Shown here piece after piece: positions 34,995-46,401 of a stretch of DNA of 64,000 nucleotides. The translations under genes were made by a program, and so were the position numbers. The notes under the pieces are model-generated. The model made no database searches and was not told the origin of the DNA. It worked only from the letters and a program-made list of their open reading frames with translations. Every line of letters begins with the position of its first letter. Positions within the stretch are counted from its first letter, which is position 1. The DNA is from Ulota crispa (taxonomy: Eukaryota; Streptophyta; Bryopsida; Orthotrichales; Orthotrichaceae): contig OY987248.1 of NCBI GenBank assembly GCA_963920765.1, forward strand, positions 11,504,539-11,568,538, in the 5' to 3' direction.

Positions 34995-35689
34995 TTAATA
35001 ACCCTCCAATGGAATTGAAATGCAATTATTCAAATAGTGAGATTGTTCTAGAAAGGAAATTCACCCTTCCCTACAACTTTTTTTTGAGAAAATGTTCAAC
35101 TTGCATTCAAAAATGAAGTTTACAAGTTATTTTTTCAAGAAGATGCTTGAATGGCCCAAAAAACAAGATTGTCAATAACTTTCTCATAACTAGTCCAAAT
35201 GGAATGAATCAAAGCTTTGGATGTAGGAAAAACTATAAACTATGAGAAAAAAAACAACTTTTGTTGAATGTTTTGTAAAATTTTTTTGTTGCCCAATCTT
35301 CATAAATTTTTGCTTGTGTGGGAATAACTTTTGCTTCTAGGAGGAGATTGGAATAAAAATGATATTCCCCAAAAGCTAGTGTGTTTTCCTATCTTCAAAA
35401 AAAGTTTCAAAAAATCAAGACAAAAATTGAGGCCGTAAGTACCCCATTTGTTCCCTGAGGGACAATAGGGCTTTAGGGGTTAAGGAAAGTAGAGGATAAA
35501 GTTCACTAAACTTAAGATAAATAGTGGTGAATAGTGTCTTGAAGGGCCTTTGTTAGAAACGGTAAGACAAAGTGCCTTGATAGGGTTTTGAGAAGGCTCT
35601 CAGCACTTTTCATCCACTTTTAGCATGTTTGAGGCACTAGTGGAGATGCTCATAGCCGCTAAAAAATGCACAAATAGGTGACTTAATTT

Positions 35690-35975
35690 ATTGCACGTTT
35701 TGTAGGTCAATGTAGGGCCAAGGTGAAAAGCTCAACTTTATTCCAAACAAGAGTAATAATAATAATAATTCACCCCTTATTTCTTTGTTATTCAATTGTA
35801 TTCTCCTATGAGGTCTCACACTAAAGTAGGTCTTTGAATCCAAATATGATTTCGAAATTCCCAAATTCAATCACCAATGGTAAATATCTAAACTCTCACA
35901 TTTCTTAGCAGATGAAAAAACAGTGCTTTTCCACCCCCTGGCCCCACATCGACGAATGTGAAGTAAACTGAGCCC
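35690..35975 (-). mobile_element. Short TIR element with GCACATACRT ends, copy 2 (reverse)
   Basis: Reverse complement of 29715-29982 with scattered changes; recognisable by TTGAATCCAAATATGATTTC and CCCCACATCGACGAATGTG. An ATT/AAT microsatellite lies at about 35754-35770. Confidence 0.45.
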
Positions 35976-36094
35976 AAAATGATAGGATAAATCATCGGAG
36001 CCTACAAAGCAACTCTACCAAGTAGGAGAAGGTTCTCCTATTATGTCAGGGGAAAATTCCTGCTTTGGTCTGCCAGCATGGGCAGATGCTAGGC

Positions 36095-36430
36095 AGATGG
36101 CCACAGCGCAGAGAGTTTGATTAATTTCTTCATTGGTCGAGGGACACGCACCCAAAATCGCATGTGTGTCAGTTCATCATTCCATCCGTAATATTTAGAG
36201 AATCGTCTACTGTACAAGTGAAAATCCGCTTTCATCCAACTGTTGCAGAGCCGTACGGTTAGTATTTTTTTGCAAGGAATTTGGCCATTTTTCATCCAAC
36301 ATACCAACCCAATTCTGTGCGTTACAACTTTAAAGATATTCCTTGTCAAAAGATAGTAAGAATCTGGCGAGAATTCGCCGAAAAAAGCTGCCACAAAGAA
36401 ACTGCAGAAGCGACAAGAATAAAAGCCTGG
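36095..36430 (-). repeat. Dispersed repeat, reverse copy of the 29-kb repeat
   Basis: Phrases GGGACACGCACCCAAAATCG, AATTTGGCCATTTTTCATCC and GGCGAGAATTCGCCG match 28.5-29.6 kb in diverged form. A minus-strand open frame of 161 codons crosses it but has no recognisable domain. Confidence 0.4.
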
Positions 36431-36913
36431 GTGGACTATAGGGAGTGAAACTGTGATACGATCCCCAGCTTCCTCGGTTAAAATCCTAGTGCATGCACCT
36501 AATTTTGCCTGTACCCTTATGTTATGATGAGACATATTCCAAAAATCTAGCCGGTTTCTATCCGGTTGATTCAACTTTCAACTGGTTGTTCGACTGAATT
36601 CTACTATCTGCCGAATCTCCCTGCCCTTTCCTGCTGAATGTCCCAACACCAACGTTCACCCAGCGTGCTTGTTTGATTGGAGGGTACGGGACATGAGTTA
36701 TTCAAAGTAGTGCCATGCAAGTACTTTGCCCTTTTGCGGTTTATTGGTACTGGCTTGAACATTTAAACTTTCAGAAACATAAAATATGCTGATACATTAT
36801 GGCATTAACTTTAGGGCCAGGGTAAACTGACCCCTCTTTGCCGGCTGGGGTTAGTGCATCTCCTGCAACCTTGCAATTACAGAGGTCCTTTCAATTTGTT
36901 TAGGTTCATTTAA

Positions 36914-37558
36914 CCCCTAAATGCCCAAGGCTTTTCTTGACTTCTTGGCATTTTCAGGAAAGTGAACAATCAACTAACCTTTTCATATATCTCATCAAGT
37001 TTTTTTTCAATTGTAACCATACAAATTTAAACTTGACATGTTAAAGATCACATGGATAAAGAAAACTCAACACTATCACTTATAGTTTGAAAGATTATAA
37101 TATTTGAACATGAGGGTGTTAAAACTGCAAAAGTGACTTGAAGTTTTCTAATCCTCATTTCACATGTCAAATCTAAAAAGTTGGTCATCAAAAAGATATG
37201 AGGTTTAAGGTCATTACATGTTTAACCTCAACCAATTTACAGCTTTCAAAATCTACTCCTGTATTTTTTTTAAATGGATTTCTAATGCGGATTTTTCTCC
37301 AAGCTCTAGTGTATTTGAGGCTCATTTTCAAGATCTTCCAACACTAGAAAACTCAAGATTGCCATGGACACCCTTGTACAAAATTTTGATTAGAAAAATC
37401 ATGAACATTCAATTTCAAAATCAGATTTTTTATGTTAAAAATAGACTTCAAACAAACTTGTGTTCAAAAGAAAATACCAAAAGTAGTGATTTGATAAGAT
37501 TTTATTTGTCTTCAAAGTTTTGCAAACACCCAAATTGGGTGCCTTGGGCATTTTGGGA
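36914..37558. mobile_element. TTAA element E13
   Basis: CCCCTAAATGCCCAAGGC at the left and GCCTTGGGCATTTTGGGA at the right form a TIR of about 18 bp. TTAA at 36910-36913 and 37559-37562. 645 bp, no other copy in the window. Confidence 0.7.
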
Positions 37559-37562
37559 TTAA

Positions 37563-37634
37563 CCCTACACCGCCCAAGGAGACGACATAGGTTCCCATTT
37601 GCTACTATTTTGAGAAACCCTGAGTGGTGTCGGG
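37563..37634. mobile_element. Very short TTAA element E14
   Basis: 72 bp between TTAA at 37559-37562 (shared with E13) and 37635-37638. Ends CCCTACACCGCC and GGTGTCGGG. Probably a deletion derivative of a larger element. Confidence 0.5.
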
Positions 37635-37661
37635 TTAAAGGGGATGGCCGTTATATCTTAA

Positions 37662-38726
37662 CCCTTGAGCACCCATGTCATTTTCTCAAAAATTAGGGTT
37701 TTTGGAGATTGACAACTTTGATGCATTGTATCTCAGTCAATTAGATGAGATAGAAAAAGCGACCATTGAAAATAGTGGAGCACCTACTTGGAAAATGGCT
37801 TGCGAATTTTGGGAACAATTGACGGTGGGAGATGGGAGATTATGACACTTGATCAAGCCACATGTGATGGCAAAATCTCAATTTCTGGTAGGTAGTTGCT
37901 ATATGATGGTTTTTACAAAATTCTATAAGCCCCTGATTCATCTCAATGTTTGTGAGTAGCAAGATTAGATGTGAATGCACACACTTGAAAATTATCAAAG
38001 ATTGCAGTTTTTTTGTGTCAAAGTTTAAGGGCTTCAAATTGCTATTGCATGAAAAACAGTGACCAACACAATGGGTGACGGTTGCCATAATAAGGGTCTA
38101 GAACATGCTTGAACCCTTGCCAAAAAGATTTTCACTACCACAAAGCACACACAAGGAAGCTTGCAAGGGATATTGACTAGTTGGAGCTTGTAAAACGCTA
38201 CTTACCACCACTCCCCGTATAGTGTTTCACCCAATCAAGTCTCTTGCAACACTTGTACAACATTTGGCTTTCCTTGCCATTACTCAATTGGGATCTATGT
38301 TTAAATTGGAATTTTGTGTTTGGTGCTACTTTGGCAATTGCCATTTTTTTTAAGGTGCAAATCTAGCTTCTTTCATTTATTTTTTGGTGAAGGTCACAGG
38401 CAATTCCAACTTTTTAGTGCAAAAAGACATCTAAAGCAAATGATTGTGGCGTGACATGTGGGAAAAGGGGGACAAAAGTAGTCCCTTCATTGGTCAGTTT
38501 TGGCAAATCACACTCAGTGTTTTCACTGGCTCTAGTGCTGATTTTAGGTTCTTCAAAAAAAACTTTCTAGCGATTTGTCACCCCAAACAAAAACACTAAT
38601 TGGGATGGACAACCTAAATACCTTCATAATTGTAATTTATGGCAAGATCAAAAAATCAGATCCCATGCCTCAAACAAGCCTTTGAAATCATGAGTGACAA
38701 GATCCCGTTGCTAGGGCCCTCAAGGG
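37662..38726 (-). mobile_element. TTAA element E15 (family F3)
   Basis: CCCTTGAGCACCCATGTC to GGGCCCTCAAGGG, TTAA at 37658-37661 and 38727-38730; 1065 bp. It is the reverse-orientation partner of E5, so one of the two is the longer form. Confidence 0.72.
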
Positions 38727-38778
38727 TTAAATAGTGCAACATGCTAAATATAATGTCAACCAGCCAACCACAAGTTAA

Positions 38779-39650
38779 CCCCTAAAATGCCTTTGTGTTC
38801 ACATGCTATAATGGCTTGAAAATGATCTCTCTTAATAAAACAATTAGTGGACTAGATTTTTGAAACTTTCTTAATAATTCACCCATAAGATCTATTTATT
38901 TGCTTACTTATCTACACCCTCTCAAAACTTCAGATTTGGTAAGGGCATATTACATTAGATAATAGCACTCAAAGTAGGACCAATTTTTTTTGAAGCTTCC
39001 CTAAAGTGTCAATTTTTATTTAGGTCATCCAAAATGATATCTTCCACTTTATGAATTTCTTGTGCAATTTGATTTTCTTGTAGAGCATGAAGTTGGTTAT
39101 ATGCCTCAGAAATTTCATGATCATCCAATGCTTAAAACATAATGCAAAAATAATGGAAGCGGGAACTACTTCATTGAAATTGTCATTTCACTAAGAAAAC
39201 TTCAGTGAAGAGGTTCTTATAGTAATAAATCTCAATCAAAAAAATCCATAAGTATAAACCTAGAACACCCTTTAGAGTACTTGCCAAAGGAATTTATAAA
39301 AAAAAAAGTAAAATAGAAGTTATCTCGTAGTCAAGGAGAGTTGACTGAAAATTTTGCCCATTGATCAAGCAATTGTAAAGTGCTTTTGAACACTTTGTAG
39401 GCAACACCCTTCCCAATCTCTTTGTCTTTGATTTTGTTTTTAGGGGTGCCCATGTTGACACCTAAATCACATATGGTACCATATGTCACTCAAAAATTAT
39501 TCAATTCCAACTCTTTTTTTGAGAGAAATGTAAACTTTTCAATATGAGCACATACACCCTTGTTTTCATAATCTTATCTCAAGTATTTCATGGAAAATAC
39601 TTGCCCAAATATCCAAAACGCCCAAAGTGGTCTCCTTAATCCTTTAGGGA
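38779..39650. mobile_element. TTAA element E16
   Basis: CCCCTAAAATGCC to AATCCTTTAGGGA, TTAA at 38775-38778 and 39651-39654; 872 bp. The body is not shared with the other families in this window. Confidence 0.62.
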
Positions 39651-39811
39651 TTAATGTTGAACTTTGAATTGTCCAAATTTAGTTAAATATGGCATCTAGA
39701 AGGTCTCTAGGAAATTTTAAAATTTGGTGATGGTGCAATTCCCACCAAGCAAGAGTTTTAAGTTGCTTAAAATTCAAGCAAAGTAAATTAGGATGCATGG
39801 AATGTAAGCAA

Positions 39812-40766
39812 CCCCTAAAGGACCAGGGGTGTTTTTTGAGAAAAAATCTCAGAAACTGTCAACTTTTAGTGCATTGCCCAAAATTTAAAATAAAAAACTT
39901 TTTTCTCAATTTCAACCTTATAAAAGTGTGTCAAATAGAAAAGTTAATGTGTGCAAAAAAATTTAGCCCATTTGACCCCGCAAATTGTAAGATTATAACA
40001 TGTGAAGTGAGAAAAATAGTTTTTTTTCATTCCTGCAAAACAAGGTCAGCAGACTTTGACCCTTCCTAGAGTGATTTTTTTGCTCTACACAAATTTGAGC
40101 TTTTTGACCATTCACAAGTATATGATGTTAGGTTCACTCATGAAATTTTTCAGATGCAAATATAGAGTTTAGCTTATTCTAAATCACCCTCCAATGCAAA
40201 GAGGTTTAGTGAATTGGCAATACATTAGTTATTCTTTCATGATATCTTGTGCAATGTAGAAGTCTTTTATTTGAAATCTGAAAGGTAAAAAGTTGGAGAC
40301 AAACATTTGGAATATGTGAAAAAAAGTTTCACTAGCTTTAGATTTATAGTTTGAAAGATAATAGGGCTTGAAGTTAGAGGTTTTTTTGTTTCTTAAAGCT
40401 ACCCGAACATAGTTAACAAAGTTTGACTCCCTTTAGAATGTGACGTGAGTTCTCAATTTGTTTATTTTTTTGACAATTGTACACCATGTCTTTTTAGTTA
40501 CATACTTGCCAAATTTCAAAAGTTAATGAGAGTTTTAACATAAGATTCTCCAAAGATGCTCAAATTGCCCAAACTGCCCAATTTCTTTTGGGCAACATAA
40601 CTTCTGAACCAAGCATCTGATTGGGGAAAAAAATTAGATTTCCACTTGGGAAATACATATTTGCACCTTGTGTAACAATTTTGAGAACATCCAATAAAAA
40701 TTAACTCCATATGACCCTACCCGAGTTCTCAAGTGGCTGTTGAACAGCCACTTAGTCCTTTAGGGG
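39812..40766. mobile_element. TTAA element E17
   Basis: CCCCTAAAGGACCAGGGG to CTTAGTCCTTTAGGGG, 955 bp. The right flank is TTAA (40767-40770); the left is GCAA, so that side has changed or was never duplicated exactly. Confidence 0.68.
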
Positions 40767-40879
40767 TTAACTTGCTTTTCAAGCCAATCACATTTTCTTT
40801 GCAAAATGCAAACCAAACAACTTGAGGCTCAAAGTTTTGAGTTAAAATCATGCTTTGAGAGTGAAGTTGGCTAGTTTAG

Positions 40880-41858
40880 CCCCTAAAGGACCAAGTAGAG
40901 TTTACACCAATGACTTTCTAAGACTGTCATTTTTAGAGCATCAATCAAATTTGAAAATAAAAACATTTTTATGCATATCAAATTGTATGATCTTGTAGTA
41001 GGATAGTTTTAGGAGATTTGGACAAAATTTCAGAATTTTACACCACATGGATTGGAAGATAGAACGGTTTGAATATTTAAAAACGTCTTGCGAAAAACTG
41101 GGCAGCTACCCTTGAGAAGGTGAAATTTTTAAGGAAAAAAGGCCGTGTGGGTGGTGCTTCTCTGGATTCTTTGTTCCACCTAAGTAAGGTACATGTCAAA
41201 AAAGTTTCAAATCATTTGGAATTGCATAACATATGGGAAAAGCATAGTATGTAAAAAGAAGTAGAGAATGAGTCAAAACCCAAAATTGTCAAGAACCTAA
41301 TTATGGAAATGAAAAATGCCAATCCCAATGATCGTAATGTTGTAATGAACAATCTACATCCTTTGGTTTTGTTTTGTTTTTTTCTGAAATTATGAAAATT
41401 GAGTAAAATGAAGGACTTCCAAGTTTATTTTAGAGTAGAGAGTCCATAACTGCCCGCAATTAGAAACTCTTAAAATGAAGGACTTCCAAGTTTATTTTAG
41501 AGTAGAGAGTCCATAACTGCCCGCAAATAGAAACTCTTCATAACTTTCATTTCATTAATAAAAATGGAATGATTCAAAACTTTCCACATTCATGTAAATC
41601 TCCTAAATCAATGTCAAAATTTCATTTTTGAAAAAATTGATTTTTAAAAATCTGCTCGAGCTGCCCAATGAGTGAAAAAAACAACATATTAGACCAAAAT
41701 TTTTTATTCATAATTCCAAATGTCATGAAATTTAGTGCATATGAAAAAAAAACCTTATTCCCACATCTTATTAAAATTTCAGTCTGAAATATGAAGATCT
41801 CCAATCACAAGTACGCGCCCAAAATCGCTTGCTAAAAAAAGGGTTGGTCCTTTAGGAG
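40880..41858 (-). mobile_element. TTAA-class element E18 (family F1, reverse), TTAG flanks
   Basis: CCCCTAAAGGACCAAGTAG to GGTCCTTTAGGAG, with TTAG on both sides (40876-40879 and 41859-41862). 979 bp, reverse orientation to E9. It has an internal tandem duplication of 67 bp (41405 and 41472). Confidence 0.8.
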
Positions 41859-41862
41859 TTAG

Positions 41863-43020
41863 TCAACCAATAGTGTAAATAGAGTATCAAGAGGACATTG
41901 TTTTTAACTCTTATCAACACCAATTGTACACTCGTCTTGTTGTAGCTCTTGATTATCAATCTAAGTCTAATATTTGGATCTCTAATTAAACTGCATTGCG
42001 CAGTCACTTTTATTTGGAGGAATCCGTCAATTTTGATCAAGTTCTTCCGCAAGGGTTTGGAGAATCTCCTTACCTCTGATCTTAGATTTCTTTGAGGGTT
42101 GCATCCCAATCCAAGAAACAAGACCCTAATTAATTATAATGTGTTGATTTGGACCTTTTGATTAGGACATTTAAATATAGTAGTATTGATTGGGACGTGT
42201 TTGTGTTGATTAAGATCATTTGATTAGGACCCATTTTTTCTTAGTGTTCACAACAATTACAAATTACACTTCTCAATCTTTGTTAACAAAATGGTTAAAC
42301 AAAAAACTCTAGTATCAATTTTGTCACTCAAAATCATACTTTTGGATCTTCTAGTTTTACAACTTATGCAATATACTACTTATATATTTTACATGCATAG
42401 AAATGAACATGTCAGCAAACAATGTGTTATGAGTCCTTCATGTATGAGGTCCTTCAAAAATTAGTTTCTCAAATGTTAGTGCTTTAAAGCAACCAAAATT
42501 ATTAAAGTTTTAGGATTGGCCTTTTCCAAACATTAAAAAAAATCATTGGATACAGTAGGTGTGCTTTCTAAGATATCTAATCATGACTTTCTCAAACAAT
42601 GTGATGTTCTAAGAAAACCTATAACTAACATAATAAAACTTCATTTATTTGGCAAGTGGTTTGATGCTCATAATTGCCTGGCTTCAAAGGCATAATTTTT
42701 GTTTTATAAGTATGCAAAAATTTTTAGACCATATGGTGTTACTATCTATCACAAACAACTTTCAAGAGGTAATTAAACATAAACAAAGGTCCCTGGTTAA
42801 GATTTGACACTATGATGTGTGATGTCATTATGACATTATGTTGTCATCCGTAGCACATGCAAGTTTTATCAAAAGAGTAAGGAACTTCAAAGCACACTAT
42901 ACAATGCAATTGATGTGGTGGTCTTGGTCACTATAAGCAAAGCTACCACAATCCAATTTGATTTAGAAATAAATAGACATGTGCAATGTTTTGGCCACTA
43001 GAGATGCAAGGCCTACTAGT
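41863..43020. other. AT-rich intergenic DNA, nothing recognised
   Basis: No gene or bounded repeat seen. The phrase GTGTTGATTNNGANC recurs near 42140-42210. Confidence 0.4.
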
Positions 43021-43024
43021 TTAA

Positions 43025-43944
43025 CCCCTAAAGGACCATGGCCTTTATTTTGTCAAAAGACACTCAAAACTGCCATTTCTATGGCAAAGAGTAAAAAAGT
43101 TTGAAAATTAATCTTTTTGCATATTTGACGGTAGGATCTTGTACTAGATTAGTATAGGAGTGTGTCATACAAAACTCAAGAACTTTGACCGCACAAATTG
43201 GAAGATATTTGCATTTAAAGTGTAAAAAACAGCTTTTTTTGCACCTTGCCTAATTAGATTATTTGACTTTGAACTTTTTTAACTTAGAATTTTTGCACCA
43301 TAGAGTTTGGAATTGTATTTTTGCATGGTGGAAAGTTGAGTTGGTAATCTTAGGAAAAAAAAAAACAAGAAATATTTGATTTTCATTCTTTAAAAAAAAC
43401 ATTAGGCAGAAGAAGGTAATAGATTGAACAAAAACTTAAATTGCTGATAACCTTGCAATAGAATTGAAATGCAATGATCCCAATGGTGAGATTGTTCTAG
43501 AAAGCAAACTTCACCCTCTTCAACAATTATTTTTGAAAAAATGTTAAAATTGCATTCAAAAATGAAGTTTATAAGGTATTTTTTCAAGAAGATGCTTGAA
43601 TTGCCCAAAAAACAAGATTGTCCATAACTTTCTCATAACTAGTCCAAATGAAATGAATCAAAGCTTTGGATGTAAACAAAGATATAATCTATGAGAAAAA
43701 ATATTAATTTTTTTTTCAAGTTTTTATAAGATTTTTTTTGCTGCCCGGATTCCCCAAATTTGTGCTTATTTGGGCATAACTTTTTCTCCACGGCATCAAT
43801 TGGAATAAAAATGATATTCCCCAAAAGCTAATGTGTTTTTCTATCTTCAAAAAAAGTTTCAAAAAATCAAGACAAAAATTGAGGCCGTAGGTACCTGCCT
43901 AAAATTCCATTTGTTTGTTGAATAGACACTTGGTCTTTTAGGGG
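43025..43944 (+). mobile_element. TTAA element E19 (family F2), uninterrupted
   Basis: CCCCTAAAGGACCATGGCC to ACTTGGTCTTTTAGGGG, TTAA at 43021-43024 and 43945-43948, 920 bp. It is the uninterrupted partner of E11 and shows the empty site for E12. Confidence 0.82.
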
Positions 43945-43948
43945 TTAA

Positions 43949-46308
43949 TATTTCTTAAATGTCAAACCTATTTTTGATATATGGCCATGCCTATTTTCAA
44001 TATTTTCTTGTATTTAATCTTATACCTTAGTATAATTGAAATTTCATTATAGGTACATGAGTAAGTGAAACCACATGCTTTTTCATACTAGAGATGGGGA
44101 CACAAAGACCCATTCCTCAATCACACCCCTCCCACACCATCAATACTTCACTAAATTTAAAAATTAAAATTATATATGTTGAAAGCTCTAATAATGGGGT
44201 GAGAATGTATTGGTTTTAGACTGATGGTGGACTTATTATGATTTTAAAAGCATTTTGATCATAATTTGATGCTTTTTCTAAATGATTTTTTATTAACACT
44301 TCTCCTAATTTGATTCATGTCAAATCTTAGTGCATTGTGTCCCTCTATCTATTTACAAGAGGCTGGCTTGAGTTGGGGCAATTTCAAGCTCTAAAAGGAG
44401 GTAGAAAGCTAAAATAATTGTTGATGAAAGACTAAAAGTTGATGAATATAGCAAATTTGATAGTGGAAAATTGCACTTGGCATGGGTTAAAGGCATGGAG
44501 TTGGAATACTCTACGTTTCAAAATTTAATGCATATTTTCCCCCTTTACAGGCTTTTAATATATGTAATTGGTTTTAAATTTGGTGAATAATTGATTACAT
44601 GGAAAGGGTTTGAGTGAGGAATGGATGTTTTTGTACACATCTCTATACATATCATATGTTGATGTATTTTATAATTTAAAAACACAAAAATGAGGTGTTA
44701 AAATGACATATTAAACACAAAACAGGTGATATAAGAGGATTACATTTTATTTGACATGTTATGATACCATTTGTCTTGTGATGATAAAATGTCTTTACAA
44801 TATTTCTGTTAACCTTATGTGCAAGGTTTATATAAGTTTATTTATAACAAGGTTAAAAATGGTAGTCAGTGAATAACTAACATTCTTGCTACAATTCATG
44901 TATTAATTTTCTTAATTAGACACATATCATCAAAATGTATCCCATTAACATTTTCATTTATTCAAAGAAAAATGTTTTTTAACATTTACATATGAGTATC
45001 TTAAAAACAATGAAGTCTAACAAAAACTAACTTAGCTGATGTTGTAAAGTGTTAATGCTATATAGTTTGGCACGATTATAAGTGCCCTAAAGTAGAAGCT
45101 CTTTTAAAATTGCAATGCTCTAGAAAGGGCACAGTAGCCTTCTCGTGAGAGTTCTACTGTTGCAAATTTATCATTTCAATGATTAAAACTTAACAAAAGT
45201 TAGAGTACTCATATTCTGGTTGATTTGGAATGTAATTATGTTATTTGAGTATCATAGTGTTGAAATTTATCATCTAATACATTATTTGAAATTTGATGAC
45301 TTCATGCATTATATATCATATTACAGAAACAATTTTTAAATATTCAAGATACTAAATCTCATTGAAAACATTTTTTTTATTTTACTCTAAAATCTTCAAA
45401 ATCTTTTAAAATTTTAATGAAAATGAAAGATTTCATCATTCTTTGTATTACAAATGTTTGAGTTAAACCTTTTGTTCAAATCTAACAAAAGAAAAAGTAT
45501 GTTTGACAAGCTTTAATACAGAAAGAGATACCTAGACTTGTGTTAAAGTGTAGGAAATATTATTTACGTCACAACTTATATCAAGACATATAGAATTTCT
45601 TACCTTAAAACCTCGTTTAAAACTTACATAATATCTATCTTACTAAGTGGGAGCCTAACCCTCACTGGCTCCATGCCTTTATCTAGAACCTTCTAGAATT
45701 TTCTTGTGGAAGTTGAAGCAATAAAAGATGTCCTAAATATAAAACACCAAGCACCCTCCAACTATGACTTTTTGCAAAATCTTCTAGAACCTTTTGGTGG
45801 AAGTTGAAGGCTTGAAGCAATAAAGGACGTTCAAAATACAAAATACCAAATATCCTTCAACCATGTGTTAAAAAACCAACAAAACACCAAGCGACCCTTA
45901 GAAATATGTTAAAGAGTAGCATTTTGATGAATGCAATTATTGTTTTTGGTTTCAAAAAAGACCAAAATGCTAGTGCATCAAGGTTAGATTTTGAACTAGT
46001 CATGAAATATTGATTTTCCACAGAGTAAATTAGGATTGGATTTAAGACCAATTGATTTGTGAGATGTTATTTTTTTGTAAAGTTGAATGTTGCATTAGCC
46101 ATACATATCCAACTCGCACAAAGCGTGTGCCTATATCCTAGTAATAAATATGTGTACAAAAACTTAGTTTCAATAGTATAAACTCTTAAAGCTAGATTAT
46201 AAATTCAACAAGAACAACTCTAAAAATTACAAAAATAACATCAGTAGCATAGTAGTACAGTACTTTGAAATGTCACTTAAATTTTTTGTTACATACAATC
46301 ATAGAAGC
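43949..46308. other. AT-rich intergenic DNA
   Basis: No gene seen. A related pair of segments (about 45680-45760 and 45780-45865) shares TCTAGAACCTT, GTGGAAGTTGAAG and GAAGCAATAAA, probably a decayed local duplication. Confidence 0.4.
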
Positions 46309-46312
46309 TTAA

Positions 46313-46397
46313 CCCTTAAGCGCCAAGGTATCACTGCAAATACACGGGCCCAGTGTATTTGCAAGGGACAATTTTTGTTCCCTTTGAAGTTTAAGGG
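46313..46397. mobile_element. Short TTAA element E20
   Basis: 85 bp, CCCTTAAGCGCCAAGG to CCTTTGAAGTTTAAGGG, TTAA at 46309-46312 and 46398-46401. The interior carries a hairpin around AATACACGGGCCCAGTGTATT. Confidence 0.6.
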
Positions 46398-46401
46398 TTA
46401 A

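Larger units (their letters stand above)
33242..35479 (+). mobile_element. TTAA element E11 (family F2), itself carrying two inserts
   Basis: Begins CCCCTAAAGCCATGGGGCC, ends GGGCTTTAGGGG; TTAA at 33238-33241 and 35480-35483. Without the inserts at 33372-33709 and 34003-34994 it is about 0.9 kb, like E19 (920 bp), with which it aligns. Confidence 0.82.
33097..35651 (+). mobile_element. Tourist-like element, copy 2, host of a four-level nest
   Basis: Ends GAGCATCTCCACTAGT and ACTAGTGGAGATGCTC, flanks TTA and ATA. Without the inserts it is about 313 bp, close to the 324 bp of the copy at 59266-59589. E11 is inserted at TTAA (33238-33241); the homologous TTAA in copy 1 is empty. Confidence 0.75.

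Noticed and set aside
36089..36574. Minus-strand open frame of 161 codons, the longest outside the three genes
   Set aside because: It lies over a repeat shared with 28.5-29.6 kb, where the frame is not kept; no domain, no splice partners.
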